NCBI GenBank assembly: GCA_946482295.1
Contig: CAMLRB010000176.1
Coordinates: forward strand, 1 to 7,329
From: an uncultured Bacteriovorax sp.
GTDB lineage: Bacteria; Bdellovibrionota; Bacteriovoracia; Bacteriovoracales; Bacteriovoracaceae
DNA length: 7,329 nt
Reading direction: 5' to 3'
Shown: positions 4,461 through 7,329 of the stretch, piece after piece
How the letters are laid out: the number at the start of each line of letters is the position of its first letter
Numbering within the stretch: the first letter of the stretch is position 1
Made by a program: the position numbers and the translations under genes
The notes under the pieces: model-generated
What the model saw: the letters and a program-made list of their open reading frames with translations, nothing else
The model's database searches: none
Told to the model about the DNA's origin: nothing

Positions 4461-7329
4461 ATATTTCAGCAACCTCGATAAGAAATCCTGTATTCGCCTG
4501 GATGCTCATGATCGCCATGATGCTTTTTGGTTGGCTGGCCTTTAGGCAAATGGGTGTCTCACAATTACCAGACGTAGACATTCCGAACATCAACATTAGT
4601 TTAACATGGGAAGGAGCGAGCCCTGTCGTTGTTGAATCTGACGTGGTCGACATTATTGAAAGCGCCGTCATGTCTGTCGAAGGTGTCGAGACGATCACAT
4701 CGTCAGTTCGTCGCGGTGGAGCTAATATCACTGTCGAATTCGGTCTCGATAGAAACATTGATAACGCTCTCAATGATATTCAAAGTAAAGTCTCTCAAGC
4801 TCAAAGACGACTTCCCGATGATGTTGATCCTCCTACTGTTTCAAAAAGTAATCCTGATGATCAACCGATCATGTGGCTTTCAGTTACGACTGACAATATG
4901 AAACCGCGGGAACTCATGGCGTTCGTTCGAGATAATATTAAAGATAAGTTTCTCACTACAAATGGTGTAGCTGACGTTATCTTATCGGGTTATGCTGACC
5001 CCAATCTCCGCGTCTGGGTTTCAGATAAAAAACTTCGTGACTACCAATTAACTGTCACGGATATCGTCAACACCATCGACAGCGAACATTCTGAAAAACC
5101 TTCAGGAAAACTAGAAAACGATAAACAAGAATTTTCAGTAAGAACTCTTGGCGAAGCACAGAGTGTAGAAGAGTTCAGTAAACTTTCTATCAATCGTCGT
5201 GGTGGGTCCGCTAACTTTATTCCGCTTCCACTCTCATCAGTCGCTACAATTGAAGATGGACTCGAAGATGTTACTCGTATCTCACGTGTAATGGGCAAAA
5301 CTTCAATCGGTATAGGTATTCGAAAGCAGCGTGGATCAAACGCTGTTGCAGTTGGTGAAAACGTTATCGAAAAAATGAAACTCGTTAGTACTACACTTCC
5401 AAAAGATATGGCGATCGGTGTGAACTTCGATTCGACAAAATTCATTAAAGAATCAGTGCATGAATTGACATTCACGCTTGTTCTCGCTGCTATTTTAACG
5501 GCACTTGTTTGTTGGGCATTCTTAGGTTCATGGTCAGCGACTTTCAACGTTATTCTCGCTATTCCAACTTCGATCTTGGGGTCCTTCGTTGTTCTTCACG
5601 CTCTTGGTTTTACTCTCAACTATTTTACACTTCTTGCCCTCTCTCTCTCGATCGGGATTGTTGTTGATGATGCCATCATGGTATTGGAAAATATTTTCCG
5701 GCATTTTGAAATGGGGAAGAGTAAGCGAAAAGCATCATTTGATGGTGCTAAAGAAATTACATTCGCGGCGATGGCCGCCACTGTTGCGATCATTGCGATC
5801 TTCTTCCCAATTGCTTATATGAAGGGGATCATCGGGAAGTACTTCTATCAGTTTGGGGTCACGATTTCCGTTGCGGTATTCCTCTCTCTTGTAGAGGCCC
5901 TTACTCTCACACCAATGCGTACTTCACAATTTATGGTGAAGCATGAACGTTCAACCCGCATCGGACGCTGGATGGATGAGACGTTTGCCTGGTTTGAAAG
6001 TGTTTATAAAAAATCTCTTCCTTGGGTTGTTGCTCATCGCTGGATAGTAGTCTTTTCCTCACTTTTTATTTTCGCTGCTTCGGGATCTCTCCTTTTTAAG
6101 TTAAGAAAAGAATTCGTTCCGGCCCAAGATCAAAGTTCCATCATGCTTCGTCTGAAAACGAAAGAAGGATCATCGTTATTCTATACGGATCAAAAAGTAA
6201 AAGCGCTGGAAGATTATTTAAAAACACGTCCAGAGATTGAGCGTTTCTTCGTTTCTATTGGTGGTTTCGGTGGTGGTGAGTCCTCAACGGCGAATGCCTT
6301 CGTTACATTAAAAGATAAAAAAGATCGTAAACTCTCTCAACAGGAACTTATTAAAGTTATTCGTGATGATTTAAAAGATTTTAAAGGTGGAAAAGTTATC
6401 GTTCAAGATACATCGCTTTCAGGGTTTGCCGGAAGTGGACGCGGATTTCCAGTTGAAATATCCATTGCAGGATCGAGCTGGGAAGGCCTTATTAAAACAA
6501 TCACTGCGACGATGAAAGATATGGAAGATTCTGGAAAGTTTTTAGATATTGACTCGAACTATCGTCAAAGCATCAAAGAACTTGCCATTATTCCGAATCG
6601 AGATAAAGCACGGCTTCGTGGAGTTTCAATTTCTGATCTAGGCCTTACCATGAATACTCTTGTTGGAGGAGCCGTTGCTGGTAAATTTACAAAAGATGGA
6701 CACCGTTACGATATCCGTATACGAATGGAAAACATGACGGCCAACGAGCCGGATATTGAACGAATTAAAAATATCCAGCTTCGAAACAATAGAGGGGAAC
6801 TCATCAGACTCGCTGATATTGCGGAAGTTAAATTTGTTGATTCACTTCAATCAATCACTCGTCAAGATCGCATGCGCTCGCTTCGAGTCTACGCCAATAT
6901 TAAAGAGGGGCTTTCGCAAGCACAGGCCCTTGATGATGCAAAAGCGATTGCTCAAAAACACTTGGAACCAGGCTCACTCATTCTCGATACGGGGAGTGCG
7001 AAGACTTTTAAAGAATCATTTGAAAGTTTAATTTTCGTTTTAATTTTAGGTATTGTTATCTCGTACATGGTTCTCGCTTCTCAGTTTAACAGCTTCGTTG
7101 ATCCCATAACCGTACTCGTTGCCCTTCCATTCTCGGTATCAGGAGCGTTCATTGCTCTCTTCTTAACGGGGCAGTCGATTAACATCTATTCAATGATCGG
7201 GATTATTCTCCTCATGGGGATCGTAAAGAAAAACTCAATCCTTCTTGTAGATTTTACAAACCAAGTTCGAGATCATGAGAAGTTGGATATTAATCACGCG
7301 CTTTTTGAAGCTTGTCCAAAAAGATTGCG
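4457..7329 (+). CDS. RND-family efflux transporter (AcrB/ACR_tran type), partial at its C-terminus
   Basis: Inner-membrane, proton-driven pump that passes substrates to an outer-membrane channel through an adaptor. The frame from GTG 4457 stays open for 957 codons to the window edge and ends at CPKRLR. In AcrB-like proteins that motif sits just before the last two helices, so roughly 70-90 residues are missing. Visible parts are TM1 (about 12-30), QLPDVDIPNINIS just after it (39-51), a large periplasmic porter loop, TM2-6 (about 335-510) with GIVVDDAIMVLENI, TM7 near 528-548, a second porter loop, and TM8-10 from about 853. Asp404 and Asp405 match AcrB Asp407/408, and Lys925 in KKNSILLVDF matches AcrB Lys940, so the proton relay is intact. 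The start is fixed by TAGGAG and the GTGA overlap; the next in-frame ATG (4502) would remove part of TM1. The sequence looks most like the hydrophobe/multidrug (HAE-1) class, but the substrate is unknown. Confidence 0.95.
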   Translation, partial: MNISATSIRNPVFAWMLMIAMMLFGWLAFRQMGVSQLPDVDIPNINISLTWEGASPVVVESDVVDIIESAVMSVEGVETITSSVRRGGANITVEFGLDRNIDNALNDIQSKVSQAQRRLPDDVDPPTVSKSNPDDQPIMWLSVTTDNMKPRELMAFVRDNIKDKFLTTNGVADVILSGYADPNLRVWVSDKKLRDYQLTVTDIVNTIDSEHSEKPSGKLENDKQEFSVRTLGEAQSVEEFSKLSINRRGGSANFIPLPLSSVATIEDGLEDVTRISRVMGKTSIGIGIRKQRGSNAVAVGENVIEKMKLVSTTLPKDMAIGVNFDSTKFIKESVHELTFTLVLAAILTALVCWAFLGSWSATFNVILAIPTSILGSFVVLHALGFTLNYFTLLALSLSIGIVVDDAIMVLENIFRHFEMGKSKRKASFDGAKEITFAAMAATVAIIAIFFPIAYMKGIIGKYFYQFGVTISVAVFLSLVEALTLTPMRTSQFMVKHERSTRIGRWMDETFAWFESVYKKSLPWVVAHRWIVVFSSLFIFAASGSLLFKLRKEFVPAQDQSSIMLRLKTKEGSSLFYTDQKVKALEDYLKTRPEIERFFVSIGGFGGGESSTANAFVTLKDKKDRKLSQQELIKVIRDDLKDFKGGKVIVQDTSLSGFAGSGRGFPVEISIAGSSWEGLIKTITATMKDMEDSGKFLDIDSNYRQSIKELAIIPNRDKARLRGVSISDLGLTMNTLVGGAVAGKFTKDGHRYDIRIRMENMTANEPDIERIKNIQLRNNRGELIRLADIAEVKFVDSLQSITRQDRMRSLRVYANIKEGLSQAQALDDAKAIAQKHLEPGSLILDTGSAKTFKESFESLIFVLILGIVISYMVLASQFNSFVDPITVLVALPFSVSGAFIALFLTGQSINIYSMIGIILLMGIVKKNSILLVDFTNQVRDHEKLDINHALFEACPKRL

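Noticed and set aside
4414..4773. 119-residue open frame on the minus strand
   Set aside because: Antisense to the TolC/RND junction; no family resemblance and no start signal context.
5041..5547. 168-residue open frame on the minus strand
   Set aside because: Lies entirely antisense within the RND transporter, has no recognisable domain and a low-complexity Ser/Thr-rich composition typical of an antisense frame.
1..7329. CRISPR array, tRNA/rRNA, insertion sequence, attachment site or phage genes
   Set aside because: No regularly spaced repeats, RNA gene hallmarks, terminal inverted repeats with a transposase, or phage-like proteins were seen; almost all of the window is coding for two transport systems.

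Overview
The window is an ordinary, densely packed stretch of a Gram-negative bacterial chromosome. It holds two divergent operons, both cut by the window edges. By eye the base composition is moderately AT-rich (low-to-mid 40s % GC). A Gram-negative cell is indicated by a TolC-type outer-membrane channel, an RND inner-membrane pump, and a BMP-family binding protein with a cleavable, non-lipidated signal peptide. The lineage cannot be fixed from the sequence. A Bdellovibrionota/Bacteriovoracia-like bacterium is possible, but that is a low-confidence guess.

Left half, minus strand (3060 down to 1): a BMP/PnrA-type ABC importer operon, most likely for purine nucleosides. Its order is periplasmic binding protein (2056-3060), double-domain ATPase (523-2055), then the first 175 residues of a membrane permease (1-526) that runs off the left edge. 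The genes touch or overlap. The binding-protein stop codon directly abuts the ATPase start in the same frame, and the ATPase and permease overlap by ATGA with a strong Shine-Dalgarno. A second permease would be expected beyond the left edge, as in related operons.

Centre (3061-3227): a 167-bp divergent intergenic region. It has a reasonable sigma70-like promoter for the rightward operon, Shine-Dalgarno sites on both sides, and an imperfect inverted repeat enclosing the 8-bp palindrome CATTAATG. No convincing promoter was found for the leftward operon.

Right half, plus strand (3228 to 7329): a TolC-family outer-membrane factor (3228-4460), then an RND efflux transporter (4457-7329) that starts with GTG, overlaps the previous stop as GTGA, and runs off the right edge after about 957 residues. 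The TM4 Asp-Asp pair and TM10 Lys of the proton relay are present, so the visible part looks functional. The periplasmic adaptor (membrane fusion protein) needed for a tripartite pump is not between the two genes and must lie downstream or elsewhere.

Nothing here is clearly a new system. The points worth a second look are regulatory and translational: in-frame stop/start abutment, stop/start overlaps, the inverted repeat, the missing adaptor, and an apparent excess of GGCC tetranucleotides.
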